This document shows, piece after piece, positions 1 through 26,723 of a stretch of DNA of 46,225 nucleotides. Numbering within the stretch: the stretch's first letter is position 1; each line of letters starts with the position of its first letter. The stretch is from Chara braunii (taxonomy: Eukaryota; Streptophyta; Charophyceae; Charales; Characeae): assembly GCA_003427395.1 (NCBI GenBank), contig BFEA01000662.1, positions 731,365 through 777,589 of the forward strand, read 5' to 3'. The translations under genes were made by a program, and so were the position numbers. The notes beneath the pieces were generated by a model that made no database searches, was not told the origin of the DNA, and was given only the letters and a program-made list of their open reading frames with translations.

Positions 1-1105
1 GCCGACGACCCCCGACCGGTAGGTGCCGACCAGCCGACCGGTCGGCGGGTCGGCAGCCGACTAGTCAAGGGCCACCAACCGTCGGCGTGTGCAACACTGC
101 CTAGTTATGAAAAAAGTTCAAAAAAAAAAACCCTCATAACATCACGAAGGATATGGCATGCTAGATGAACCTCAGGTGGGTCTCGCAGTGCGACATTGAG
201 CAGGTTTCGTGGGGTTCTGCAGCGGACATTGCGTGTCTATGGACAGGCGATGACAGGACTGATGAGGAGTAAGGGAGTTCAGGTGTTGAGGAATCCGGTC
301 GTGCAACCTTTCAGCACAGCACACTGCAGGTGGCTCATGCAAGGTTGTGTTCTCCACCTCAGGCTGCTGTGTCTGTTTCTCATCTGGCGAGGATGGAGAA
401 GGTCCAATTACGGGTGCAGCTGGAGCACGTCCAGTTGTCAATGTGGGACATGAACTGAGAGGAAGTGGTGGCTGATGGCATCCGGCATAGCCCACGCAGT
501 TGACAGACATACTGTCTGTGACAGCTTTGTGAAAACATTGACGACACATGCATGTTGCTCGCATGCCAACAAGAAAGCAGGTTCACGCTTGCGGCTTCCA
601 TCAAATGCTCAAAGACAGGAACATCATCATGTAGAGGGGATGAGCATATCAAGCCGAAGTGAGGTTGGGGTGGGGGGTTCAAATGTAAGGAGCAGAAGAC
701 AATCAGTAGCACTTCTACAAAGGGTGGCTGCTAGTCGAGCAATCGCTGCACAGGTGGCTGCACCTCGTCTCTGGTGTACACAGAGTCCCACAGCACTGTA
801 AAACTCATCACCACATTGTGGACAGCCGACTCAGAATGTGCTATTCCTGACTCGCATGCATTGGGAGCAATGCTAGTTGTGGGCATGGTGTCACGGTAGA
901 TCTTGACTCTCGCCGGGGTTGCAATGATCATACTGCTCATCTGCAGGCGAAGCTGCTATGTGTGTGTGTGCGTTTTTCTTTGACGGGAGGGGGGGGGATG
1001 GCGAGAGCGAGATCGTTGCCAGAGAGACATCACAACTTTGCATGCACATCATTGCAGATGAGCACGAGGATTCCATATCCAGTGCAGCTGGAGGAGGCTA
1101 AAAAA
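1..1105. other. Region left of BRCC36 exon 6, no assigned feature
   Basis: The first 90 bases are GC-rich and repeat the core GACCGG/CCGACC, followed at 112-130 by A-rich runs. This resembles the CCGG-rich, poly(A)-associated arms of the MITE at 29.8 kb. From 172 to 1105 several medium-length frames exist on both strands, but none shows a recognisable BRCC36 C-terminus or any other family. A minus-strand acceptor-like site (TTTTTTAG, about 1098-1105) could start a further exon. Confidence 0.4.
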
Positions 1106-1145
1106 TTAAAATGCAATTGAGGGTGCAAGAGGGGTATTTTCCGAC

Positions 1146-16607
<15,462 letters not shown>

Positions 16608-16852
16608 AACGCCACGTCAGCTCCCCCTGTAATTGCTTCGTTTCGTTTCGATTGAGCCTCTGATTGGCTGCACGTCTATGCGCGCCAAGCCACATATGAT
16701 GGCTGAATAGTGGATCCAGCACCAGTTGCGTTTCCCGACGATGTCGCCCAGTGCCTGGCTGTGGTTAATTTCGCACAGACAACCCACACACACTGCCTGC
16801 CTGATCGGATCTCCTCCGTGCGACACGTGTGACAAGCCCACGACCACGTGTT
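16608..16852 (-). promoter_or_regulatory. Likely BRCC36 promoter / 5' UTR
   Basis: Reading upstream from the ATG on the minus strand, TGACGTGG (an ACGT-core bZIP-type site) lies within 12 nt of the ATG, and a CCAAT box (16663-16667) about 56 nt upstream. Two palindromic G-boxes CACGTG lie at 16824-16829 and 16845-16850, about 220-240 nt upstream. No clear TATA box was seen. The function of these motifs is inferred from plant promoters. Confidence 0.45.
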
Positions 16853-16999
16853 TCATAAAGGCACCTTCCCACGGCCCTGCTATTGCGCCCTCGCCCTCTC
16901 CGCGCGCGACCAGTTGTGCGGCCAACAGTCGTTTTCACTGTTTTCAGACAAAAGCCCGACCTTTCGGCTCCTGGGTTTTGTATCAGCGACAGCCAGACT

Positions 17000-17156
17000 T
17001 AACGACCAACGACCGAGAACATTGGACCAACGACCGGCCCCCAGAACGGGCCAAAGAGCGACCAGCCGCCCGACCGGTTTTGCACGACCCGTCCGGTCGA
17101 TCAGGAAGAGGCCGATCAGAAAGACCCTTGGGCCTTTCGGCACTACTCTTGAAAAG

Positions 17157-17196
<40 letters not shown>

Positions 17197-17560
17197 CACA
17201 AAAGACAAAAATCGTGGCCGTGTATCTTTCCGTATTCTAGCGGAAGACACTTCACTCTCGTTTTGCACATTTCGAGTCGAGAGTAGTGCAGGGAGGCCCC
17301 CTCTCGCCGCACCACACCAAATACTGAAAAGACAAAGCGGTGGCCGGCGTATCTTGCCACTTTTTGGCGGAAAATACATTCTCAAGTTTACACATTTGGC
17401 CAGCTGTGCCCAAAAAACAAACCCCAAAACTATCGAGTGCCCGCCTGTCGGTCGCTCGTGAATTCCGGAACGCCGATCCCACGGCTACCGACCAATCGCC
17501 GGACCCAGCGACCGACCAGGGCGGCAAACAAAACCCCGCCCAGCGGCGAGCGCGCGCTTT
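17000..17560. repeat. GACC/CCGG-rich blocks, poly(A) and a 70-bp direct repeat
   Basis: Blocks rich in CGACCGG/CCGACC lie at 17015-17110 and 17440-17525, with a poly(A) run of about 40 at 17155-17195. A roughly 70-bp sequence with GTGGCCG-GTATCTT and TTTTGGCGGAA-like parts occurs twice, at 17203-17276 and 17330-17398, diverged. No gene was recognised between 16.9 and 18.4 kb. A 138-codon frame at 17773-18189 has no known features. Confidence 0.6.
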
Positions 17561-18489
17561 CGCCGCAAATCGAGTGAGGGCTCACTCACCGCAGGACATC
17601 CGGCCGAATCTGTCCGTAATTACGTCCAGACACGTCGACGCGGGTCCGCAAATTTGAGCTGAGCAGATACGTAGACAGTTCTCCCGCCCACGAATCATTT
17701 CCAATTTATAGCCCACGAGGCCCTGCGCTATAGGGTCTCGTTCCACACCACTAGAGAACCCTAGAGTCTCAAGTGCTCCCGAATCCCGAAATCGTGTTTA
17801 AAAATACTTCATCAATCTTCGTTCCATGTGCACTTGAGAAAATACTAGAGAGGAGTAAGAAAAGTAGCATGGGGGTAGGGGGGAGCCAAGGCTGGGCGAC
17901 TGCGCTAGACTGCGCTATTTTTTGGCCACTCCGAACTGGCGCTGGCATGGGTTTACTCGCGGTTGAGGTTGGCTCGCGGTTGACGTTTTACCTGGGAATT
18001 CTCTCGCGGTCAAGTCAGTGCCCTACCTCGTCGTTAACCTCGCCATTGCGACGGTGCACGAAGAACCCTCCATACCCACCCTTTGTGGGTACCGGCTATG
18101 CCGGGTTGGTGTTCTATCGAGGTAGCCATCAAGTTACTGGAATAGACAGGGGAGTGTGGGTCAAGGAGCGACGATTAGCTCCGGACTAAGGATCGTCTTT
18201 ATGTTATCAATTACACGGATATTGTCGTCATCAAATTAGGGTTCTGGCATCAGTGATTAGCCTGTTGCCAAGAAGGAAGGAGGATGAAGGAGCTAAGTCC
18301 AGATAGAGCTCAGGCGAGGAGATATAGCGGGTAAGGTGGAATAAAAGTATCGACCTTCACTATTTATCAGGAGCTGGGCTAAGAAAAGAAGCGCGGATAC
18401 ACTACTGCCGAGGTTATGGGGCAAGGGATAGGGGATGGAGGTAGGGCCTGCAAGGGATGGGGGGGGGGGGGGGAGATCTCCCCCACCTC

Positions 18490-19660
18490 GCCCTCCGCAA
18501 ATGAATTTTTGGGCAATGGAGGACATAGCCCGACTTTCTATTAGTCAATGCTATGACGAGGGAGTAGTCCAGATGGTTGAGAATGTGGTGGAAGTAGTGA
18601 TAGACGAGAAAGGTAAGAGGTTCTGAGTCAATGAATCCTTTGAAGCAATTAAACCACCAGTACTTGGCCCAGCTATCGCAGCCGACCCTGGAAGTGCCCT
18701 GCGCGCCGTTTCCCGCTGAAGCGCTAATTCAATTTTGGTTTTCGGAAAGGCTGGCGGCGCCAGCCTTCCAGGTCCGGTTGCTCGAAGCACGAACTTCACG
18801 TAGTCTTAACGCTAAGGCCCGCGGCCGATATATGGGCCAAGTACTAGTGGTTTAAGGAGAGATGGCTCAAAGAAAGAACAGTGATCCTCATTTTTCAGGA
18901 TGAGGCCCGGGATCTTCCCAGGAGTGTTAAAGAGGATATAGTAAGGGCTTACGGGCATTTGCTTGACCCGGACATTTGGAGGGGGAGGATTAAGTTTGAA
19001 AACCTGAATGTAATCTCTTACGTGGCAAAGGCAATGGAGGTGGCTACATGGCTTATTCAAAAGCGAACGATCAAGCTAACTCTGAGAGGGAAGGAGTATC
19101 TTGTGCTTATTAAGCCATGGATGACGAGGTTAGACCTCAAGGAGTTACGGTTGAGGGAAGCGGAGACTAATTTTTGGATAGTGGCATTATGAGTCCCTCT
19201 AGATGCTATGTGCTACCTACCGTCTGCAGTGGAAGGCCTGATTGGGGGAGTGAGGCACATGCATCTGCTAGAAGTGGACAGAACAAAGCCTAAGCTGATT
19301 AATATAAAGCTCGATATAGATCCGCAAGCACGATTCAGGGTGGAGGACACACTATCCATTGAATCCCCAATGGGCGAGCTATGGACGGTACAGGTGGCGA
19401 CCCCATACTCTGATTGGTGTCGTAAGTGTCGGTGGTACTTCCACACCGAGGAGGTCTGCCCAAGGCAAGGTGATCTTAGCCCGAGAAGATACTGGGAAAA
19501 CTCTAGACTATCACGTCAACAATCACAGGGCCGTCCGCATGAAGGGCAGGGCTCGAAGAGGCCGTCCCAAGCTCCGAGCCGACAGGCTTCAGTTCAGCAG
19601 CCTCATTCACAAGGCAGGGAGTTGGGCCTCAAGTCTGGGGACAAGACCGTCGGATATTGA
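18490..19660 (+). pseudogene. LINE ORF1 (nucleic-acid-binding protein) with CCHC zinc knuckle, broken
   Basis: The protein resembles plant LINE ORF1 (DUF4283-like region, then a zinc knuckle). It would bind element RNA in the RNP. The first part (18490-18842) is in shifted frames with stops. From about 18845 one frame runs to 19660 with a single in-frame TGA at 19190-19192. Near its end lies CRKCRWYFHTEEVC, an exact CX2CX4HX4C knuckle (about 19418-19460), followed by a Gln/Ser/Arg-rich tail. The first 95 bases also appear as the chimeric fragment at 1630-1724. The DUF4283 similarity is by eye, so moderate; the knuckle is clear. Confidence 0.8.
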
Positions 19661-20753
19661 GCACAATGTTTGAAAATCTCAATCATGGGCACGAACAACC
19701 GTTCGGGCTGCCGCCACCAGGGAGTTCGTTCATGGCTCCGTAGTTGTACCTGACATTATGGCCCAGGGGGTCTACTCCAGCGCCATCGCCTCACTGTTTT
19801 TCGTATCATCAGCACGGGCCTCCACGGTATCAGGGGTGCGAAGTCCCAGGCTGCTTGGGATCTAGGATGCTGACTTCGGTGATCCAACCGCTTCCAGCGG
19901 GTACGCATAAGTGGTAAGGGAGGATTGGGGGAAAAGAGGAAGCGGTACCACATGCATCCCCGCATGAAGACTCGACATACCCTCCTAGCAGGCAGACGCC
20001 TAGACCTGGTATGTCAAGGCCCCACGAGCCAAAGGGCCAACTCTCAGTCGGGGGTGCAAGAAGGGGCATATCAAGAGCTCACGGGGATCCCCACATGGAT
20101 CCCCAGGAAGGAACCCTTGGAGGTGGGGAGGAGGAACCATCAGAGTTTTCCTCTACGTCAAGATTTAGAGTAGAGATGGGCAGTGAGTTTGTTGGGGACG
20201 ACCGAATGCTGGGCGGGGAAGGCTTCCTGCATGCGGAACGATCGATGTCGTCGTCCGGAGGGTCTCAAAGGAGGAGAGGGGGAGAATCAGATACCTCCAA
20301 CAAGCGAGGTTATAAAACTCATAGAAGTCTAGAGCATCGGCCGATGGAGAGAAGATTGGTCCCAATTGTATGTGCCATGGCAGAAAGCTCTGCATTCTTC
20401 TTGGGCTTGACACAGGCAAATGGAGGGCCATATCTTCCGTCTGTATATACAAACAAAATGCCGCTACCGAGAGAAATTTAAACACATACGAAGTTCCTGT
20501 TCGGGGATGCTTTCCCAATCAGGATCATTGCTCGGGTCGGTGATGGTGAGTGTTCTAGTCCCCCTGGAGGTGAAGGTGCTGAAGTTCTATTTCCCACTCT
20601 TAGATGCGCGTCTGGATCCCACAACTGCAGAGGCCCTCACTCAAGTCGGGATTAAGTGGTTCAATTTGGAAGCAGTGAGGAAGGCGAATAGTCATGAGTT
20701 GGACTCCATCATGATTACGCAAGAGGTCTCTGCGCTGCTGTTGCCGAGAATGA
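19661..20753 (+). other. LINE ORF1-ORF2 interval
   Basis: This is probably the decayed tail of ORF1 and the spacer. A 133-codon frame at 20420-20821 (with a stretch VLKFYFPLLDARLDPTTAEA) is open and protein-like but matches nothing I can name. It could be the C-terminal part of ORF1 after frameshifts. Confidence 0.45.
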
Positions 20754-21965
20754 ATGACAAGCTTACAAAATCACAAAACCTACAATCCAGGTTCCTGCTG
20801 GACTCTATGGTGGAAGAATGACGTTCCTCTACGCAGTCTGGCCAGTCGAGGGGCACTCAAGGACAGAGTCCTACGCATTAATCCCCGGTTCAGAGATAAC
20901 CCAAGTGGGGTGACGACCAATCAGAATCCCGCATCCAAGAGCAGGCGAAAAATGATGTCGCCAATGGTTAAGCTCAAACTGGCTACATGGAACGTGCTGG
21001 GCTTGGGGGATACATCGGGTAGAGACAAAAGGAGAAGGATGAAGTCCTGGTTGTTTCAACAAAAGATTGATTGTTTGGGGATACAGGAGACCAAGCTGGA
21101 TGAGGAAAAGTTGCAGTCCATTCAGAAATGGTGGGACGACCCCCAATATTGGTCCCCAACTCAGGGGAGAAAATCGTAAGTTGCAGGCGGATGTGATAGA
21201 TGCAGAAACGAACCTTTGGGGAAGGTGGGTATGGGTAAGAATGATCACAGGACAGACAGAGTGGGTACTGATGTTGGTGTACGCACCCACGGAGCTAGCG
21301 TCGAGAGTCTGTTTTTTTCAGAGTCTACGAAGGATCATGCCCGCAACTGACAACCTGATAGTCTTTGGGGACAAGAACCTATCACTCGATGAGGCATTGT
21401 GCAGAAAATCTCGATCAACCGGCAGAAGGGACATAGTAGCTCTCCAGGAGCTGATTCAGGAACGGGATCTGTCGGATCACTTCCGTGGTCTGAATCCAGA
21501 GGAGCAGGGTTACACGTGGTATTCCAATATTCGGAGGGATGGGGATCGATTGGAGGTTATCAGACGCAGGTTGGACTACGTGCTGGTCGACAAGGGCCTG
21601 GCACAAGGGGTGACACAGGTTCGGCAGGTCTCACACCCACTCTCAGACCATAAGCCAGTTTTAGTGGACTTGGTGCTAGCTGGATCTGTGGGTAGAGGAA
21701 GAAGTTACTTCAAACTGAACAACCTAAATTTGGAGGACCAAGGGATGAGAGAGTGGGTTCAGGAACACATGGCCCCGTGGCAAACAGTTAAGCCGCACTT
21801 CACATCTATAGCTGAGTGGTTAGACGGTGGATTGGCGATTGTATCCGGGGTGTTGGATGTTTGTCCCTGAATCTTGGCAAGAGACCGGAATAGGGAGGAA
21901 GAGTGTTGTAGAAGAAGGGTGGAGGAGGCTGAGAGAAAGATGGACTTTCACCCAATTTTAGAGAA
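20754..21965 (+). pseudogene. LINE ORF2, APE-type endonuclease domain
   Basis: This is the endonuclease/exonuclease/phosphatase domain that nicks target DNA. Motifs in order: LATWNVLGLGD (Asn), GIQETKL (Glu), LVYAPTE (Tyr), FGDKN (usual GDFN, with Phe replaced by Lys but Asp and Asn kept), RLDYVLV, and SDHKPV (Asp-His). A frameshift occurs near 21165-21178, where the frame changes. A TGA at 21868-21870 interrupts the next frame, but coding-like sequence continues to the MITE at 21966. The catalytic residues survive while the frame does not, so decay is recent to moderate. Confidence 0.9.
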
Positions 21966-22910
21966 CACCGAATTCATGAAAACCTAACAAAACGACAAAA
22001 CCTAACATTTTTTATAGAATGAAAAAGTACAACATCAAACTGTTACTTTGGACACATAAAAAATAATATTTTTAACTGTGTCCTGAAAAAGGATGCAAAA
22101 AAAGGGGCAAAAAGTCTAGCAATTATTAAAATATGCAAGAAAATCATTTTTAGCAAAGAGCGTGTTATAGGACTATAAATTGTTCTTAGTGGACTAACAA
22201 AAACAAAATGTAAACAAGACAAGCTTTAAAAACTCGAAATATGTACAAAAAAAAAAAACAGTTTTAGTGAATACTCGTTTATAGAACTATAAGTCATTTT
22301 CAATACTTGGTAAGAACCAAAGTCTGTGAAAACTAATTTATAGATCTATAAATCATATAAGTCATTTTTTGAGCCTACTGTAAAACCCTTGTCAAAAAAT
22401 ATATGTTATGTAAAAGACGAATTCAAACAACTTTTGCCTCAAAAACATCTTCAAATTCTTAACCAACCACGATCTAAAATTAAGAAATTATAAAATGTTT
22501 TAATAAAAAATAATATATTCGTCCATGTATGAGAGAACATATTGAAGCGAACGTATTCGTGAAAAGGACAACATATGACGTGTTTGGGAGACCCTCCAAT
22601 ACGTTTATCGTGTTGCATACCTTATAGAACTATAAATATGATTTCTTTAGGTAAAGAAAAAAATAGAATATTTTGTTTCATGAAGAAACATTGTTTTGCA
22701 AGGTAATGATTTTCTGTAAAAAAAACTGTTTTTCTTCTCACCACTTCGAGTGGTTTAAAAAAAATAGTTTTTTATTTCATTTTTTGCGGATCTTTAACTT
22801 CACCTAGAATTTTGTTGATGTAGGAGACCTGAAAAACGTACTATGAGAATCTTTAAAAAAATTTGTGCAAACCTAACAATTTGTTTTGTTAGGTTTTCAC
22901 GAATCCTATG
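21966..22910. mobile_element. Non-autonomous hAT-like element (MITE) inside LINE ORF2
   Basis: This is a 945-bp AT-rich block with no coding frame. Its ends are inverted repeats: the left CACCGAATTCATGAAAACC continues into TAACAAAAC, and the right, read in reverse, is CATAGGATTCGTGAAAACC then TAACAAAAC. It is flanked by TTAGAGAA (21958-21965) and TTAGAGAT (22911-22918), an 8-bp target duplication differing at one base. An 8-bp duplication and ends starting CA fit the hAT superfamily. Taking out the insert with one duplicate rejoins the ORF2 frame exactly, so the borders are well supported. Confidence 0.85.
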
Positions 22911-22918
22911 TTAGAGAT

Positions 22919-24239
22919 GGTATGAGCTAAAGAAAGGGAAATCAGATCATCAGAGTGGGAAAAGTTGCAGGTAGAGAAACAGTTAAGATGGGAAGAAACG
23001 CTTAAGGGAATCCTACTAGTCCATAATAGGATGACCAGGGAAACTTTTCGTAAGTTTTTATCGAGCTCCTCCTTCCACCAAGTAGTCCAGCTGGACCACC
23101 CATTTGACCAGAGAGCTCCTCAAGCGTCTACCCAGGCTGAGATGCTGAAATACGTAAGAATTTACTAAGTTGATATCTTTATAACCAGAAAAGTGGATGA
23201 CTAAGTGAACACGGATCTCTCTGAGGAAGTAAATATGCGGAAAGACACCACAGTTCAGTTAGCAGTAGAGGACAGATTGGCGCTGGAAAGACCAATCACG
23301 GAGGATGAACTGAAGCAGACAATGAAGGAGATGGCTCCCGAGAAATGTTCGGGTAGGGATGGACTGACGGTGGAGTTCTATCGGGTCTGCGGAGAAGCTT
23401 TGAGGCCCCCTTTAGTACAGGTTTACAATGAGGTGTTGGGGGACGGAAAATTTGGGGGTGCCATGACGCACAAGGTTATATCGGTAATGTTCAAGAAAGG
23501 GGGCAAGGCCAATATCCGCAATTACCGACCTATTTCAATTTTAAATGTTAGCTACAAGCTGCTGGCCAAAACGGTAGCCTTGCGGTTGGGCAGAATCCTC
23601 CCGAACTTAGCGGAGCGGGACCAGGGAACCGTTGTGCAGGGACGCTCAATTTTTATTAATATCCTTACTGCGATTGAGAGCATCGAAGTCATCCAAGAAG
23701 AAAACCTGGATATGGCGGTCATGTTGCTGGATATGGAAAATACGTACGCCAGAGTGGGCTGGTCCTTTGTCCTGACTATCTTGCTGAAGATGGGGTTTGA
23801 TGAGGGTTTTTGTAAGTGGGTTATAGCCATGTATACCCTGGCCACATCTGCAGTCCAGGTGAATGGACACCTCTCCAAGACATTCCAACTCTCAAGATCG
23901 CTACGCCAAGGTTGTCCCTTGGCCCCCCTACAGTTTGTTTTATAGTTGGAGCTTCCCCTCAACCGCATTCGTAAGCACACCCGGATTCGAGGGTTACCGG
24001 TTTTCGCAGCCAGAGAGTGTTGGACTAAGGCCTTGGCGGATGATCTGTTTCTGGTTTCTGCAAATACAGTCGAATCACTAGATGTTGTCAAGTCTGTGTT
24101 AGCAGAATACTTACTTCTTTCCGAGGCACTCGTCAATTGGAACAAGTCTACCTACTTACTGCCAAAAGGTAGGGTTTTGCAAGTTGAATGGGGGATGCAA
24201 AGGGTAGACCCAAAACAGGAGAAAGGTTCATGGGAGTGA
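22919..24239 (+). pseudogene. LINE ORF2, reverse transcriptase domain
   Basis: The RT would copy element RNA at the nicked target. The frame reads from 22919, with an early TGA at 22926-22928, through a linker ending near 23160. It then has APEKCSGRDGLTVEFY (RT0/1), NYRPISILNVSYKLLAK, and motif A LLDMENTYARV (first catalytic Asp kept; the usual EKAYDRV is altered). Motif B is RQGCPLAPLQFVL. A single TAG at 23943-23945 interrupts the frame, which then continues to motif C, ALADDLF (Asp-Asp at 24039-24044). All three catalytic Asp residues are present, but the stop and other lesions make it inactive. Confidence 0.92.
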
Positions 24240-24337
24240 TGGTGATCATGCAAGTCATGAGCATCACTCAAGGCGTTATTTTGCAGCAGAGAGTCTCAGG
24301 CAGGCTAAGGGGGTGGGGTTCGGCCTGACATCTGTCA

Positions 24338-24634
24338 TTGTACGGGAGGGCATTGGTGATTAATGTTGCGCTATTCTCCTTGATCTGGTTTGTGGGCACG
24401 GTCAGAGAACTGACAACAACAGTGGTGACAGAGATCAAACGGCTAGCAACAAGGTTTCTATGGAAGCCCAGAGCAAGGTCAGAGGAAGGCTTCTTGGTGA
24501 AGGTCGCTTGGGAACTGGTTACTTGCTTTAAGGAACAGGGAGGTTTGGGTCTCATCGACCCACAGCGTAAGAATCGGACGCAGTTAAGGCAATGGTTGAC
24601 CCGGGGGGAAATTCCCACGAGAAATGAAAGTTGA
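24338..24634 (+). pseudogene. LINE ORF2, post-RT (thumb) region
   Basis: The frame contains RALVINVALFSLIWF, IKRLATRFLW and GGLGLIDP, typical of the region after the RT palm in plant LINEs. It is shifted by a frameshift relative to the RT frame and ends at 24634, just before the AT-rich insert. Confidence 0.85.
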
Positions 24635-24643
24635 AAAAACATT

Positions 24644-24970
24644 CCATAAAAAAAAATCCTTCATATTTATAAATTATCATTTCAATGTTTGTCCAATTCT
24701 AAAATTTATAGTTTTATTTGAATTAACGTATTTATGACTGAAAATCCTTACTTAGAATAACAGTCTAATTAAAACATCTCATGAACTCATCCAGACTTTC
24801 ATTCCATCTCTACCATGCATTTCAAATAAGAAGAGATACCCCATTCTTGGAAGGAAAGTTTTCAAGTAAGACAAAAAAAATTAAAATTGGAATGACATTT
24901 TTAAAGATGGAATGAAACTATAATTTTACTATAGAATGATTATTTAATTATTGGGATTTTTTTTTTATGG
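24644..24970. mobile_element. AT-rich insert with inverted ends (possible MITE)
   Basis: This block of about 330 bp is very AT-rich compared with the flanking LINE. It begins CCAT-A9-TCC (24644-24659) and ends with the inverse, GGA-T10-ATGG (24954-24970). LINE-like coding resumes right after it (FREGVSVWFAVD, about 25035). No target-site duplication was found and the A-run ends are low complexity, so the element call is tentative. Confidence 0.5.
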
Positions 24971-24984
24971 TCCAATAGCTGGCT

Positions 24985-26243
24985 CAATCCAACCGTTAGC
25001 TTCGAATTCTCTGATTCGTTCCAGCGCTGTCTTTCATTCAGGGAGGGAGTATCGGTATGGTTTGCAGTGGATTGACGGGTGCGCGCTGGTCTGGATTCCG
25101 TGCTAAATAACTAACGACAACCCGATATATGTGTCCTTGACGCTAATCGCCCCTTGATATTCGGTCAGGATATATGCAATTAGTCGATGAGTTTCGTTAG
25201 GCACGTACTGGGGCACACGTAGTTCATAAAGTTGTCCGTGTATATTAGCCGTTACTTGTTTCGTGCCTACTTTACTACCGATCCCCTTGAAGGAGGATTG
25301 AATTTTGCTGGCAGAGAAAATCATAATGCGGGAATGGTAACTGAGCCGGACGAAGGATGTATGAGTATGTTTTTTTTACAGACTTCTTTATGAAGATAAA
25401 ACTCAATTCAGAATTTTGGGAGGCAGTGAGAAATGCATGGCCCAGACACCCTATAAAAATACGGACACCCCCGTCTACGAAGGAGGAAGTCCTTCGCCAG
25501 GGGCTGTTTGATAATCCACATATTATAGATGTAAAAGCCAGACCCTTCTCAATGGGTTCCTCTCCTGGCTCGTTTGGAAAAACCTGGATCCGTCGAGGGG
25601 TATCCAAGATAGCTGACTTATGGTCATCTCTGCTAGGCTCATGGAAGCGGTTCAATGACATTCACCCGCAACTGCAGGGTTTGTGGCATTCAGAAGACCA
25701 CTGGTGCATGCTCCTACAGGCAATCCCTGGCCAATGAAAGTTTCTGCTCGGATCGGAGGGTTTGGACCCGGTAGGTACATGGTATGTCTCCCCCTCAACA
25801 GAGGAAGGACATGAAGTCTGGAGGGTGCAGGGATTGACCTCAACAACTTTTCGAGAGGTACAAAAGTAGTCAGTAGAGGAACACTCAACTACCCTGCTCT
25901 CTGTGGGTGAAGAGGCAGTTCGACAGTGGACCAACACACCGGAGGCAAGAGTGGTACAAGATTTTGACAAAAGAGGCAGGCTTAGTATCTCCACAGTTTA
26001 GGTGGGGAAAGTACCCTTGCGAGATCTAGCAATAGATCCAAGGGCGTGGAGATGGAGAGAGGATGACACTTCCAGGGCGACCCCCCATGACTAGGACTTA
26101 ACAAACTATTATGTACGACATTCATATAGACTGACGGAACACAGAGAGAGGAGTCCAACAGGGGTATCTGTCACTAGATGGGGCTCGGTCTTGACAAGTA
26201 ACATGCAAGGGATAGAGGGGACTTTCTGAAGCTGTGGTCAGTT
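24985..26243 (+). pseudogene. LINE ORF2, C-terminal connector (degenerate)
   Basis: The pieces here fit the post-thumb part of LINE ORF2 but lie in several frames: FREGVSVWFAVD near 25035-25075, then 25357-25737 with SEFWEAVRNAW and WSSLLGSWKRFNDIHPQL. 25100-25350 and 25740-26240 are full of stops. No separate gene was recognised. Confidence 0.7.
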
Positions 26244-26723
26244 TTGCTATTGATTCCCGACCTGAAGCACGCCAGTTTGCTATGGATGCTATCTTTATTG
26301 GTTACCCCATTTGCAGTATGGTTAAACAACAGAGGAATGGAAGTCCCCCTAAAATGTCATCGTTGCGCTTGGCCCTTTGAGTCGACTAAGCGTCTATGGT
26401 GGGACTGCCCGACATCAAAGAGGGTGTGGTTGTGGTGGAAGGACTACTGCCAGAGATTGGGGGGTGAAGGTGTGGAATGGGATGAGCAATGGGTCCTGCT
26501 GGGCTTTGCGAGAGCAGAACAGTCTGGAAAAAAGGGCTGGTCGTACATGGCCCAGGTCGTAAGGGTGGTGATCTGCTTGACCATTTGGGCACACAGGAAC
26601 CGTGCAAGGTTTGAAGGTCGCCCATTCTCAAACCGGGAGATTAAAGGTCTGAGAAGGGTTATCTGGGCAGACTGGAGGAGGAAGGCTAAGTGTGGGCGAG
26701 GCCCAAGGAGGCAGCTTTGGTGA
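26244..26723 (+). pseudogene. LINE ORF2, C-terminal zinc-finger region
   Basis: This 159-codon frame contains CHRCAWPFESTKRLWWDCP, the Cys-rich finger at the end of plant LINE ORF2 (zf-RVT type), but the usual His before the last Cys is missing. Then come ICLTIWAHRNRARFEG and VIWADWRRKAK, also typical of this end. It closes the ORF2 series. Confidence 0.85.

Noticed and set aside
17773-18189. 138-codon frame upstream of the LINE
   Set aside because: It has no motif, homologous pattern or splice context, and could be LINE 5' leader by chance.
19190-23945. Alternative genetic code or programmed readthrough at TGA/TAG
   Set aside because: BRCC36 exons need neither, and the LINE also has frameshifts and insertions, so ordinary decay explains the stops.
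23552-24145. 197-codon minus frame over the RT
   Set aside because: It is a shadow of the reverse transcriptase on the opposite strand.
25035-25065. Stowaway-like end (GGGAGGGAGTA)
   Set aside because: No partner end was found at the other side, and the bases fit LINE coding (FREGVSV).
25103-25324. 73-codon minus frame in the LINE interval
   Set aside because: It is antisense to degraded LINE sequence with no recognisable family. It could be something else, but there is no support.
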